A stretch of 38,584 bases of DNA, taken from an uncultured Treponema sp. (GTDB taxonomy: Bacteria; Spirochaetota; Spirochaetia; Treponematales; Treponemataceae). Below the pieces are notes generated by a model, which was not told the DNA's origin, made no database searches, and was given only the letters and a program-made list of their open reading frames with translations. Position 1 is the stretch's first letter. Each line of letters opens with the position of its first letter. This document shows, piece after piece, positions 8,718 to 18,272 of the stretch. Position numbers and translations under genes: made by a program. The DNA lies in contig CAMEET010000006.1 in NCBI GenBank assembly GCA_945915085.1, positions 1 to 38,584 of the forward strand, written 5' to 3'.

Positions 8718-10697
8718 ATGACAGAAAATCGGAACTCCACATGGGAAAATCTTCATCAGACTGCTTTGAAAGCTCCTCAATCAAGCGGAGTTTATTTGTG
8801 GCATAATGAAAATGATGTTGTCATTTATGTAGGCAAAGCAAAAAATCTGAAAAATCGGTTAAGTTCATATTTTTCCGGAAAACGAACGCTAAAAACTAAA
8901 CTTCTTGTTGCTCATGCAAAATGGATTGAATACATCACAACAAATAATGAGTATGAAGCTTTGATTTTGGAAAATAATTTAATCAAAAAGTATTCTCCGC
9001 GTTATAATATCAGCCTGAAAGACGGAAAATCATATCCTGTTTTGAGAATCACAAATGAAGATTTTCCAAAAGTTTTCAGAACTAGACGCATTTTACAGGA
9101 CGGTTCAACATATTTTGGTCCATTCCCTGATGTAAATGCCCTCGATTTTTTTCTGGAATCAATCTACAAACTTTATCCTATCCGCCACTGCAGGTTAATG
9201 AGAAACAGGGACACACCTTGTCTTTATTATCACATGAATCAATGCAAAGGTCCATGCTGTAAAAAGATTTCAAAAGACGAATACAACATTTACATCGAAG
9301 AGATTAAGCATTTGCTGCAGGGAAATAGTTCAGAAGCTGTTCAGAAAATGACAGATGAAATGAAGGACGCGGCAAAAAAACTGAATTTTGAAAAAGCTGC
9401 ACGTTTGCGCGATGGAATTAAAGCTCTGCAAGTTCTTCAAAATCAAAATATTGTGGAAACTTTTGATTCGGAAGACAGAGATTACATTGCCTATGCAAGC
9501 GAAGGTGAACTTGTAAGTTTTACTGTTTTAAAATTCAGGAACGGAAAACTTTTGGGTAGAGAAAATTTCCGTGCTGAATCATTAAATGATGATGAAGATT
9601 TAATTGGCGAGTTTATGGCCTGTTATTACGAAGAAAAAAATGCAATTCCTCCAACTGTTTTCATTCCTCAAACTTCTGAATATGAACATATAGCAAAATG
9701 GTTGAAAGAAGCTATGAATTGTGAATCTCAGCTTATTCAGGTTAGCACAGCAGATTCTATAGCTAGAGATATTGCAGCTATTCAGATGGCAAAACACAAT
9801 GCAAAAGAAGATATTGTGCGCAGACTTCGTGACCGCGGTGATATTCCAGCAATGCAGGAACTTAAAGAAAAACTAAATCTTGATGTTCTTCCAATTAGAA
9901 TTGAAGGTTTTGATATAGCACATATCGGTGGAAAATGGCCTGTCGCATCTCTTATCAGTTTTTATAATGGAAATCCTGACAAAAAGAATTACCGTTATTT
10001 CAGATTGAAAACAACAGATGGATTAATCGATGATTTTGCAAGTATGAAGGAAGCTGTAAGCAGACGATATTCGCGTCTTTTGAATGAACAAAGTGATTTG
10101 CCTGATTTAATATTGATTGATGGTGGAATCGGACAGGTAAATGCAGTTGAAGAAATACTGAATTCACTGGGACTTGATATTCCTGTAGCCGGACTTGCAA
10201 AACGTGATGAGGAAATCTACCTTCCAGGTAACAGTACGCCAATATGTCTGCCAAAAAGAAGTGATGCTTTGAGACTTTTACAGCGCGTTCGAGATGAAAC
10301 TCACCGCTTTGCGACAAGCAGAAATCAGGCATTGCGCACAAAAGAAAATGTTAAATCAATCTTTTTGGAAATTGATGGAATCGGAGAAAAACGTGCTGTT
10401 ATTTTGCAAAAAGAATTTACGACAGTTGAAAATCTTGCTTTGTCTTCAGCAGAAAAAATATCTGAAGTCCTAAAAATCAGCATTTCTGAAGCTCAGACAG
10501 TTTTGAATCAGGCAATAGAATTAAACAAAATCAGGAGTCAGAAAAAAGACGTGCAAAGGCTTTCACTTGGTGCTGCCGGCACAACAAAAGAAAAAGCTGC
10601 AGAAGCAACATATATCAGTAATCTTGCAGATTTAGCTTTGCAGGCGGCAGAAAGTGAACCAGATTATGGAAAAGAAGATGACAATAGTGGTTCATAA
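8718..10697 (+). CDS. uvrC: Excinuclease ABC subunit UvrC
   Basis: GIY-YIG N terminus (SGVYLWHNENDVVIYVGKAKNLKNRLSSYF), UvrB-binding-like segment, RNase H-like IEGFDIAHIGG / DLILIDGGIGQVNA, C-terminal HhH. Confidence 0.95.
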   Translation: MTENRNSTWENLHQTALKAPQSSGVYLWHNENDVVIYVGKAKNLKNRLSSYFSGKRTLKTKLLVAHAKWIEYITTNNEYEALILENNLIKKYSPRYNISLKDGKSYPVLRITNEDFPKVFRTRRILQDGSTYFGPFPDVNALDFFLESIYKLYPIRHCRLMRNRDTPCLYYHMNQCKGPCCKKISKDEYNIYIEEIKHLLQGNSSEAVQKMTDEMKDAAKKLNFEKAARLRDGIKALQVLQNQNIVETFDSEDRDYIAYASEGELVSFTVLKFRNGKLLGRENFRAESLNDDEDLIGEFMACYYEEKNAIPPTVFIPQTSEYEHIAKWLKEAMNCESQLIQVSTADSIARDIAAIQMAKHNAKEDIVRRLRDRGDIPAMQELKEKLNLDVLPIRIEGFDIAHIGGKWPVASLISFYNGNPDKKNYRYFRLKTTDGLIDDFASMKEAVSRRYSRLLNEQSDLPDLILIDGGIGQVNAVEEILNSLGLDIPVAGLAKRDEEIYLPGNSTPICLPKRSDALRLLQRVRDETHRFATSRNQALRTKENVKSIFLEIDGIGEKRAVILQKEFTTVENLALSSAEKISEVLKISISEAQTVLNQAIELNKIRSQKKDVQRLSLGAAGTTKEKAAEATYISNLADLALQAAESEPDYGKEDDNSGS

Positions 10698-10699
10698 GG

Positions 10700-10736
10700 T
10701 GCAAAACATTTTTTAAACCTGCGACTCAGTTTTGCA
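10700..10736. terminator. Inverted repeat between convergent uvrC and methylase genes
   Basis: TGCAAAAC (10700-10707) / GTTTTGCA (10729-10736). Confidence 0.35.
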
Positions 10737-10773
10737 TATTTCAAATTTCCCATTTAAAATCACCCGTTTGTAA

Positions 10774-11895
10774 TTAAAAAAGAAGCACATTTTTTTCCAG
10801 CACAAACAGATATTCTGAAACGTAGAGTTCGCGGTTTTGCAGATTGCGGCTTCCTCGGAATGTGTTGTATGGAATTGCGACGGTTTTAAGGTTTCCGTAT
10901 TTCTGGAGCATTTTTGACATTTCTTCAAAACTTATGAAACCTTCTGAATTGTAAGAGATAATTACATATTTTGCACAAAGATTTGCGATGATTTCTTCCA
11001 TTGATTGCAGAGCAGTCGCTGATTTGTTGAAAGCGGAATGGTTCCAATCTTGAGTAATACCGCTGACTTTGCTTATTTCCACATCGATTTTATTTTTCAA
11101 AATCAAATTCAGCATAAAATAATTTGAGCCGTAAGGATGTTGATTATATGGCGGATCAAGATATGCGATATCAAGATTTTTTAATTCTTTGGAAAGTTCA
11201 ACAGCATCTTTTTGATAAATTTCCACTTCCGATTCAAAATTGCTGAAAACAGGCTCTTTCAGTTCTATTTTTCCAAGAATTCGTAAAAGTGAATTTTTTG
11301 CATTTGCTCCAAAACAGCCGATACCAGTTTTTTTATCTTTATAAAATCCTTTAAAAACTCCACTTGTATTCACATGAATAGAAGCTTCTGTCAAAAGTGG
11401 AGCCAAAAAGTATTTTTTTAGATTTTCATCCTGTACAATTTCATCAATGTAATGACGGTAACTGTCTATTAAAATTGCATTTTGATGTGTGTAAAAAACG
11501 CGCTCATCTTTTTGAATATTTTCATCATCTTTTGGAGCGTAATTTCCAGTAATTATTCCTTCAACTGGATTTTCGAATGCAAGCGATTTTATCTGATTTC
11601 TGAAAAAATCACACTGCTCTTTTGGGTAATCTTTTTTGTCTGTCAAATAACAGCTATTGATAACGCGTGAATAATTTTCCAAATCATTTGTAATCAGTTT
11701 TGAAGAATGTTTTTTCATCATTCTTGCAACAATTCCCGAACCCGAAAAGAAATCAGCACAGACCATTTTCTGTTTTCCGATTTTCTTTTCGATCTCGAGA
11801 ATTTCTTTTTCTATGTTTCCAAGAAGACTTCTTTTATTTCCTATATAAGTGATAATCTGAGTCGTAAGAAATTCGTTGTTTTCTTGTCTATCCAT
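10774..11895 (-). CDS. D12-class (Dam-like) DNA N6-adenine methyltransferase
   Basis: IITYIGNKRSLLGNI, ADFFSGSGIVARMMK (SAM binding), LDIAYLDPPYNQHPYGSNYF (DPPY). Confidence 0.85.
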   Translation of the reverse strand: MDRQENNEFLTTQIITYIGNKRSLLGNIEKEILEIEKKIGKQKMVCADFFSGSGIVARMMKKHSSKLITNDLENYSRVINSCYLTDKKDYPKEQCDFFRNQIKSLAFENPVEGIITGNYAPKDDENIQKDERVFYTHQNAILIDSYRHYIDEIVQDENLKKYFLAPLLTEASIHVNTSGVFKGFYKDKKTGIGCFGANAKNSLLRILGKIELKEPVFSNFESEVEIYQKDAVELSKELKNLDIAYLDPPYNQHPYGSNYFMLNLILKNKIDVEISKVSGITQDWNHSAFNKSATALQSMEEIIANLCAKYVIISYNSEGFISFEEMSKMLQKYGNLKTVAIPYNTFRGSRNLQNRELYVSEYLFVLEKNVLLF

Positions 11896-11992
11896 AGAAT
11901 TAATTTTCCTGTTTTTCTAATTTTTGTTTTCAGTTCTTCTGTTTTTTTGTTCTTCTGTTCTGCAAAATGATTTTTCGCGCCTTTTTTTTGCA

Positions 11993-14860
11993 TTATTTTT
12001 CAGGAATCAAATAAACAGATGCGAAATTTTGAGTATCAAGATATTTTTGTGCTGCAGTCTGCAAATTTTCTGGTGTAATCCAGCTGATTATTTTTTCAAT
12101 ATCGTTTGAAACCCATTGTGGTTCCATATCATAAACAAGTTCCCTCGAAATTCTATAATACCACCACGAATTTTCAAAAAGGTTCACTTCCCTGTTTCGT
12201 CTGAAAGATTCTTTAATCTTATCAACATAAACAGAATCAATAGGTGCAGACTGCAGAAGTTTAATCTGATTTACAACTTCATCTGTAAGTTCTTTCACTC
12301 GAGATGGTTCACACCCAAAAGAAATTTCTGTCATGTAAGTGCGTTCTTCATTTCCTTTGATATGAGATTTTACACTAATTCCATAAGAACCACTTTTATC
12401 TTCGCGGATTACTTCACGCAAACGGATATCCAAAAGCATTTCCAAAAAGGTAATTTCAAGACTATCTTTATAGCTTTTTTCTACATCATCTTGAGCAGGA
12501 AGTTTACCTGTAAATGCAAGATATGTTTCGCCATGGTCGCCAATTCCTTTCTGAACAGTTTCAGAAACTCTTCCTTCTGGTACAGACCAGTTTTTATATT
12601 CAAATTCTTCGTAATCATCAGAAGTCTGAAGATTTCCAAAATAATAACAACAATTATCAATCAATTTTTTTTCATCAAAATCACCGACAAAAATAAAAGT
12701 AAAATCAGCAGGATTTCCAAAACGTTCACGATAAACTCGTTCTGCTGTTTCTGGATTTAATTGATTGTATTGATTCATGTCAAAAACAGAATGATACGGA
12801 TTGTTTTTTCCATAAAGAATTTCGTTGATTGCTTTATAATACCAATCGGTCGATTTGCTTCCAAAAGCCTGTGCCATTGCATAGTAATTTTGAGAAACTG
12901 TCTGCCAGCTTTCTGGAGTAAACTTTGGATTTGCAAAGAACTGACAGATAATCTGGAAAAGTGTTTCCATTTCTGAAGGTTTGCATGAACCTGAAAGATT
13001 TTCGCTGGTTGTATTTATGGAAATATTTACATCAATTTGTGATGACTGAAGTTTTTTTACAATCTGATTAAAAGTCAACTCGCCAATTCCAGAATAAATC
13101 ATATAATTTACAGCTGCATTTGCATTTGGAGCATCATTGGGATTAAGTTTATATGAACCGCCTTTACTGTCAACATACATGTACATGTAATTCCGCTCAA
13201 AATCAGTCTTTTTTGTGATGATTTTTATGCCGTTTTCCAAAACATATTCATTTACACCAAGATTTTTGTTATTTTTTGTTGATGAAATTTTTGCCTTTTT
13301 TGCAGGTTTTTTCATAATTTCTTTATCATAATCATCATCTGTGTATGCTTGAATTTCAGAATTTTTATAATCTTTCCATATAGAATTGATTTCTTCCTGC
13401 GACGGAATATTTTCTTTTGGAGATGTAATTACAAGCATGTCTGTTGCCCTGTCGCCAAAAGCTTTAATCGCACATGCATTCACTTTTTCTATCGTGATTT
13501 TTGGAAGAACTTCTTTATAAAGATTTAAAATTGTTTCTTCAGAAGGAACCGCCACCCCTGTAAGTACGTGATTTGTAATCTGATTTGCATATGTCGAATT
13601 ATAGATTTTGTCTCTGTTCTGGAAACTGAGTTCGGCTTTGTTCAAAAGTGATTCTTTTTCTCTGTCCAGTTCGGTTTGAGTTACACCATAATCAACAAAT
13701 CTATCAATATTATCCAGAAAAGATTTTAAAGAATCTTCAAACATATCAGATTTTGGCACGAAATAAGCATAATTGTCACAAGAGGAATTTGTGAGACTTA
13801 CTATAGACATTCCTGCCTGATACCATTTTCCATCTGGCGAACTGGAAATTTCTTGCATCCTGATATTAAAAATGTTATTTGCAATTTCTTTTGTCAGCTG
13901 AAGTTCAATATCGTCATTTGTTTTGACTGTTTTGTGATTTTTATCCTGACTAAACAAAAATACATTTATGTAAGGCTGTTCCACATCTTGCATCACAGTA
14001 AGATTTTTTTCTGTACGCAAAGGAATGTTGAACTTTGGAAGTTCAGTTTTTTGCTGTGATTTTGGAATTTCATTCAGTGTATTTTTGATTGCATTTTCTA
14101 CAGTCTGAGGGTCTGCATCTCCAACAACTATGACACTCATAAATTCCGGGCGGTACCATTTTTCATAAAAATCAACGATTCTTTGACGTGGCACTGTTTT
14201 AATTACATTCATTTTGCCGATTGGAAGGCGTTCTGCGAAAACAGAATCTTTGAGAAGAATATCGCATTGTTTTTCTGAAATGCGTCCCTGCAAAGTTTGA
14301 CGAAGTCTCCATTCTTCAGTAACAACACCGCGTTCTTTTTCAATTTCTTCATCTTCAAAAGTGATGGCACTTGCCCAATCTTTTAAAATCAAAAGCGCAG
14401 TTTCCAAAAGTTCAGGATTGTCGGAAGGAATTTCGAGCATGTAAACAGTCTCTTCAAAATTTGTGTAAGCATTCAAATCTGCTCCAAAATTCATACCATT
14501 TTTTTCAAAAAAATCAATAATCGTCGATTTTTCAAAATGTTCAGTTCCGTTAAATGCCATGTGCTCTACAAAATGAGCAACTCCTTTCTGGTCATCCTCT
14601 TCCATAGCAGAACCAGCTTTCACTACAAGTCGAAGCGAAATTCTGTTTGCCGGAATTGCATTTTTTTTGATAAAATATGACATTTCATTATCAAGAATTC
14701 CTTTTGTTACAGAAGAATCGAAAGGAATCTGCGTTTCCTGATGATTTTGACTTTTTGTATTGTTTGAAACACAAGATGTAAAAGTCAAAGCCGCAAAAAG
14801 CTGGCAGAATAAAATCATCTGCAAGGTAAAAATTACTTTTTTAACAAGATTTTTTTTCAT
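11993..14860 (-). CDS. M16 (insulinase/pitrilysin-like) zinc peptidase, predicted lipoprotein
   Basis: HFVEHMAFNGTEHF (HxxEH), multiple M16 domains, N-terminal signal peptide with LTFTSC lipobox-like motif. Confidence 0.9.
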   Translation of the reverse strand: MKKNLVKKVIFTLQMILFCQLFAALTFTSCVSNNTKSQNHQETQIPFDSSVTKGILDNEMSYFIKKNAIPANRISLRLVVKAGSAMEEDDQKGVAHFVEHMAFNGTEHFEKSTIIDFFEKNGMNFGADLNAYTNFEETVYMLEIPSDNPELLETALLILKDWASAITFEDEEIEKERGVVTEEWRLRQTLQGRISEKQCDILLKDSVFAERLPIGKMNVIKTVPRQRIVDFYEKWYRPEFMSVIVVGDADPQTVENAIKNTLNEIPKSQQKTELPKFNIPLRTEKNLTVMQDVEQPYINVFLFSQDKNHKTVKTNDDIELQLTKEIANNIFNIRMQEISSSPDGKWYQAGMSIVSLTNSSCDNYAYFVPKSDMFEDSLKSFLDNIDRFVDYGVTQTELDREKESLLNKAELSFQNRDKIYNSTYANQITNHVLTGVAVPSEETILNLYKEVLPKITIEKVNACAIKAFGDRATDMLVITSPKENIPSQEEINSIWKDYKNSEIQAYTDDDYDKEIMKKPAKKAKISSTKNNKNLGVNEYVLENGIKIITKKTDFERNYMYMYVDSKGGSYKLNPNDAPNANAAVNYMIYSGIGELTFNQIVKKLQSSQIDVNISINTTSENLSGSCKPSEMETLFQIICQFFANPKFTPESWQTVSQNYYAMAQAFGSKSTDWYYKAINEILYGKNNPYHSVFDMNQYNQLNPETAERVYRERFGNPADFTFIFVGDFDEKKLIDNCCYYFGNLQTSDDYEEFEYKNWSVPEGRVSETVQKGIGDHGETYLAFTGKLPAQDDVEKSYKDSLEITFLEMLLDIRLREVIREDKSGSYGISVKSHIKGNEERTYMTEISFGCEPSRVKELTDEVVNQIKLLQSAPIDSVYVDKIKESFRRNREVNLFENSWWYYRISRELVYDMEPQWVSNDIEKIISWITPENLQTAAQKYLDTQNFASVYLIPEK

Positions 14861-14965
14861 TTATAACTCCATTTTTTATAACTCGTCACCGATATCAGTG
14901 ATTAATTACAGTATATTATTTTGATGATGTCATTTCAAGATTTGAAATAGACTTGAGGATAGACA

Positions 14966-15037
14966 AATTTGCAGTGAAATTTGCGAATAGTTTTGCATTT
15001 AAACTTGCGGATAGACTTGCCCGGAACATTGCCGAAC
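14966..15037. repeat. Degenerate 12-bp-periodic array, six units each with TTGC at unit positions 4-7
   Basis: aatttgcagtga|aatttgcgaata|gttttgcattta|aacttgcggata|gacttgcccgga|acattgccgaac; TTGC at 14969, 14981, 14993, 15005, 15017, 15029. Confidence 0.75.
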
Positions 15038-15045
15038 AAGTTTTT

Positions 15046-18000
15046 TTACTTTCCTGTCACAAAGTGTGTAATGTATTCTCTTATCAGTGAATTAACTTTC
15101 CATCCTGAATATTCCACTTTGTCTCTCTGGACAAAATAAGCTTTTGCTTTTTCTGGATCAGCAAGTTTAATCAATTCTGAAAGTTTTCCGCCTTCATCAG
15201 GATTATATTTGTTGATTCCATTTGCTTTCTGGTTGAACTGAGATACATCCATTCCAAGATTATCACAAAATTCTTTTATCTTATTATCCTGCTCATCTTT
15301 TGCATATTTTGTGATTAAGTCACTCAAAGAAAAATCATCATCAACATTTAACTTTCCTGTCTGAATATCACTTATAATATTCTTTGCAAGTCTTTGATGT
15401 TCAGAACTTAATTTTGCAAATTCTGAATACAATTCTTCTAGAGCTTTCTTTGATTCTTCACTTCCTTCTCCAGTTGCTTTAAGACTATCAATATAAACTT
15501 TAAAGAATTTCTGGAGATATGCTTCATCAATTTTGTCCATGTGATTTTCAACAAGATGAATATCAAGTTCAAATGGTGGAATTGAATTTCCTGATGAACC
15601 TGTACCAGATCCACCTTTACCAACTTCTACATATCTTTGAGTTAATGAATCAAAGCCACTTTTAGGAACTCCAAAAGATACACTTTCCTTGTAAGTTGCA
15701 GTAGTTCCATCTCCAACCGGGATTGATTCTTTTTCTGGTGTTCCAATTTCTGATTCTTCTACGAAATACGAATCCTTGCCCCAAATGAACCCCTGCACTT
15801 TTGCTGCATCAAGATATGCATTAAACTTATTGTAAAGTTTCACAAATTTAGCCTGTACAGCTTCATCATCTGGCAATCTGGAAAAATCTGGAATACCGGC
15901 TTTTGTAAACAAATCTTGAATTTCTGAGTAAGTTTCTTCCATTTTTTTAAGATTGCCGGGAAGTTTATTTACAAATACGCCTTGAGTATTTTCTCCAGAA
16001 TATGTTCGAACAGCATCTTCAACATTTTTTTTCATAATATGAGGCTTTCTGTAGAAATGAATAATTCCGTGACGTTTTTCATTTCCTAAAATGCGATTTG
16101 TTCTGCTCATAGCCTGGATTAAGTTTTCATAATCCAAAATCTTATCCATGTAGAGAACATTTACATATTTTGAATCAAACCCAGTAAGCATCTGATTTAC
16201 GACTATGAGAAGATTTAGATACTGTTCTTTCTTAAGATTTTTGAAAGTTTCCTTATGCGCAAGTCTCCAACTTACATTTGTTTTCATTTGGTCATAAGTT
16301 TCCAATGTAAACTTTTCTGTTTTATAGAAATTCTGATTGTAATCTGAAATTATTTCTTTTAGAGCAATTTCTTTTTCTGCTCCACAAGGTCCATCGGTAG
16401 AAGGATCAACTAAAACAGTTACTTTCAGATTTGGAGCTTTATTTTTGAAAATCTTGTAATATGCGAAAGCCTGCTCGATAGAACTTGTTGCAAGAATACC
16501 ATGAAATTTTCCGCCAACAGTAACATTGTTCCAGTTCTTTACGATGTCATGAACAACAGCCTGCCTGTATTCGTTCGCTTCCTTAGTATCACCAGTAAAA
16601 TTAGAAGAAGGAATTTCCTTCTCAATTTCTATCATTGTCTTTTCATTCAAATATGATTGGAAACACTTTGTAAGAGATTCATCTGCATAGATTTTATCTT
16701 CATCATTTGTTCCACATGCTCTGTAACCTGCTGCTTTTCTGACTTCGTAATCGTCATTTAAAAGCTTCATGCAAGGGTCAAAGCCTAAAACATTGCCATC
16801 ATGAATTCCGTTGGCAATTGTATATGTCGCATCTTTGAATTCATCACCGAAAACATCGGCAGTTGTAAATTCAGCAGAGCCAGAATCATCTTTTGAATAA
16901 ATCACTTTTTTGTTTTCTTCAAAAATTGGTGTTCCAGTAAAACCAAAAAGTAAAGCATGCGGAAAAGATGTTTTTATTACTGAAAGCATTGTTCCAAAAG
17001 TATCACGATGAGCTTCATCAACAATAATTACAATTTTCTTTTTGTTGATTTCTTCAAAATCTTTCTTGTTCTTATCATTTGGAACAAGGTTACTCATTTT
17101 TTGAATGGAAGTAACAATAAGTTTTGTATTAACTCCCGGCGTATTCTTATCAGATAAAAGACGCTGCCACAATTTTCCTGTATTTGCAGTATCCTGAACA
17201 TCCATAGTGTCATCACTAAAGTTTTTATATTCAATAAAAGTTTGTGAACCAAGTTCAATTCTGTCTAAAAGAAAAACTACTTTATCGCAAAGACCTTCTT
17301 CGCTGATAATCTGAGCAGTTTTGAAAGAAGTCATTGTCTTTCCAGAACCTGTTGTATTCCAGATATAGCCACCAGTCTGAATACCATATTCCCATTTATC
17401 TTTATGACTGCTGACTTTATTTCTGATAGCACGAACAGCATTAAACTGATAACTTCGCAATACTTTTAGAGTATCATCAGTTTTATCTGGGACTGTGTAA
17501 AATCCAATAATTTCGTGAGCCATAGGAATATAAAGGAATTTGTGTATAAATTCTTCCCATTCCAAAACTTCTATGTTTTTTTCCTTTGCCCATTTAAATG
17601 CAAATTTTTCGTTAAACTTTGTGTATTCTCCGGGATTTGCAAAATATCGAGTTTCTTCGGGAGTCATTGCAACAAAGATTTGAACAAAACTAAAGAATCC
17701 AGAATAAATCCCTTCACTATGATAAAGTCGCAGCTGATTAAAAGCTGCCTGCCATGGAATATCACTTCGTTTTAATTCCAGATGATAAAGCGGCATACCG
17801 TTTATAAGGAGCATTAAGTCTCCACGGCGGTCACGGTCCATAGAAGTTTTTCGTTCAAAAATCGGTTGTTCTGCAATCTGAAAAACAGTTTCACCATCCT
17901 GAATTTTTCTGCGGTCATAAATTTCAAGATATACAGTTTTATTGAAGAATTCCTTATCGGCTTTATTTTTACGGACTAAATCAATTTGTCTTGAATTTAT

Positions 18001-18258
18001 AATTCTGTTTATTTCACATGGAGTTTTTCCACGGATTTTTAAAAGCAAATCATCAATTTCTTCCTGATTAAGAGGAACATTATTAAGATCTTTTCGATTA
18101 TGTTCAAAAATAATATTTGCCCAGTTTTGAATGAGCTCAGCTTCTGTAGGATATTTTAAAACGGAAGGATAACTAGCCCCGCCTTTCCAGCCACAAGCCT
18201 GTAATTTTTCTACTACATCATTTTCAAAATCTGCTTCTATTGTGTATTTTTTTGACAT
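15046..18258 (-). CDS. hsdR: Type I restriction enzyme, HsdR subunit
   Basis: MSKKYTIEADFENDVVE... start; GGYIWNTTGSGKTMTSFKTA (Walker A), VDEAHRD (DEAH), HSDR_N-like nuclease region (FERKTSMDRDRRGDLMLLINGMPLYHLELKR). Confidence 0.95.
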   Translation of the reverse strand: MSKKYTIEADFENDVVEKLQACGWKGGASYPSVLKYPTEAELIQNWANIIFEHNRKDLNNVPLNQEEIDDLLLKIRGKTPCEINRIINSRQIDLVRKNKADKEFFNKTVYLEIYDRRKIQDGETVFQIAEQPIFERKTSMDRDRRGDLMLLINGMPLYHLELKRSDIPWQAAFNQLRLYHSEGIYSGFFSFVQIFVAMTPEETRYFANPGEYTKFNEKFAFKWAKEKNIEVLEWEEFIHKFLYIPMAHEIIGFYTVPDKTDDTLKVLRSYQFNAVRAIRNKVSSHKDKWEYGIQTGGYIWNTTGSGKTMTSFKTAQIISEEGLCDKVVFLLDRIELGSQTFIEYKNFSDDTMDVQDTANTGKLWQRLLSDKNTPGVNTKLIVTSIQKMSNLVPNDKNKKDFEEINKKKIVIIVDEAHRDTFGTMLSVIKTSFPHALLFGFTGTPIFEENKKVIYSKDDSGSAEFTTADVFGDEFKDATYTIANGIHDGNVLGFDPCMKLLNDDYEVRKAAGYRACGTNDEDKIYADESLTKCFQSYLNEKTMIEIEKEIPSSNFTGDTKEANEYRQAVVHDIVKNWNNVTVGGKFHGILATSSIEQAFAYYKIFKNKAPNLKVTVLVDPSTDGPCGAEKEIALKEIISDYNQNFYKTEKFTLETYDQMKTNVSWRLAHKETFKNLKKEQYLNLLIVVNQMLTGFDSKYVNVLYMDKILDYENLIQAMSRTNRILGNEKRHGIIHFYRKPHIMKKNVEDAVRTYSGENTQGVFVNKLPGNLKKMEETYSEIQDLFTKAGIPDFSRLPDDEAVQAKFVKLYNKFNAYLDAAKVQGFIWGKDSYFVEESEIGTPEKESIPVGDGTTATYKESVSFGVPKSGFDSLTQRYVEVGKGGSGTGSSGNSIPPFELDIHLVENHMDKIDEAYLQKFFKVYIDSLKATGEGSEESKKALEELYSEFAKLSSEHQRLAKNIISDIQTGKLNVDDDFSLSDLITKYAKDEQDNKIKEFCDNLGMDVSQFNQKANGINKYNPDEGGKLSELIKLADPEKAKAYFVQRDKVEYSGWKVNSLIREYITHFVTGK

Positions 18259-18272
18259 AAAAAATTCCTCAA

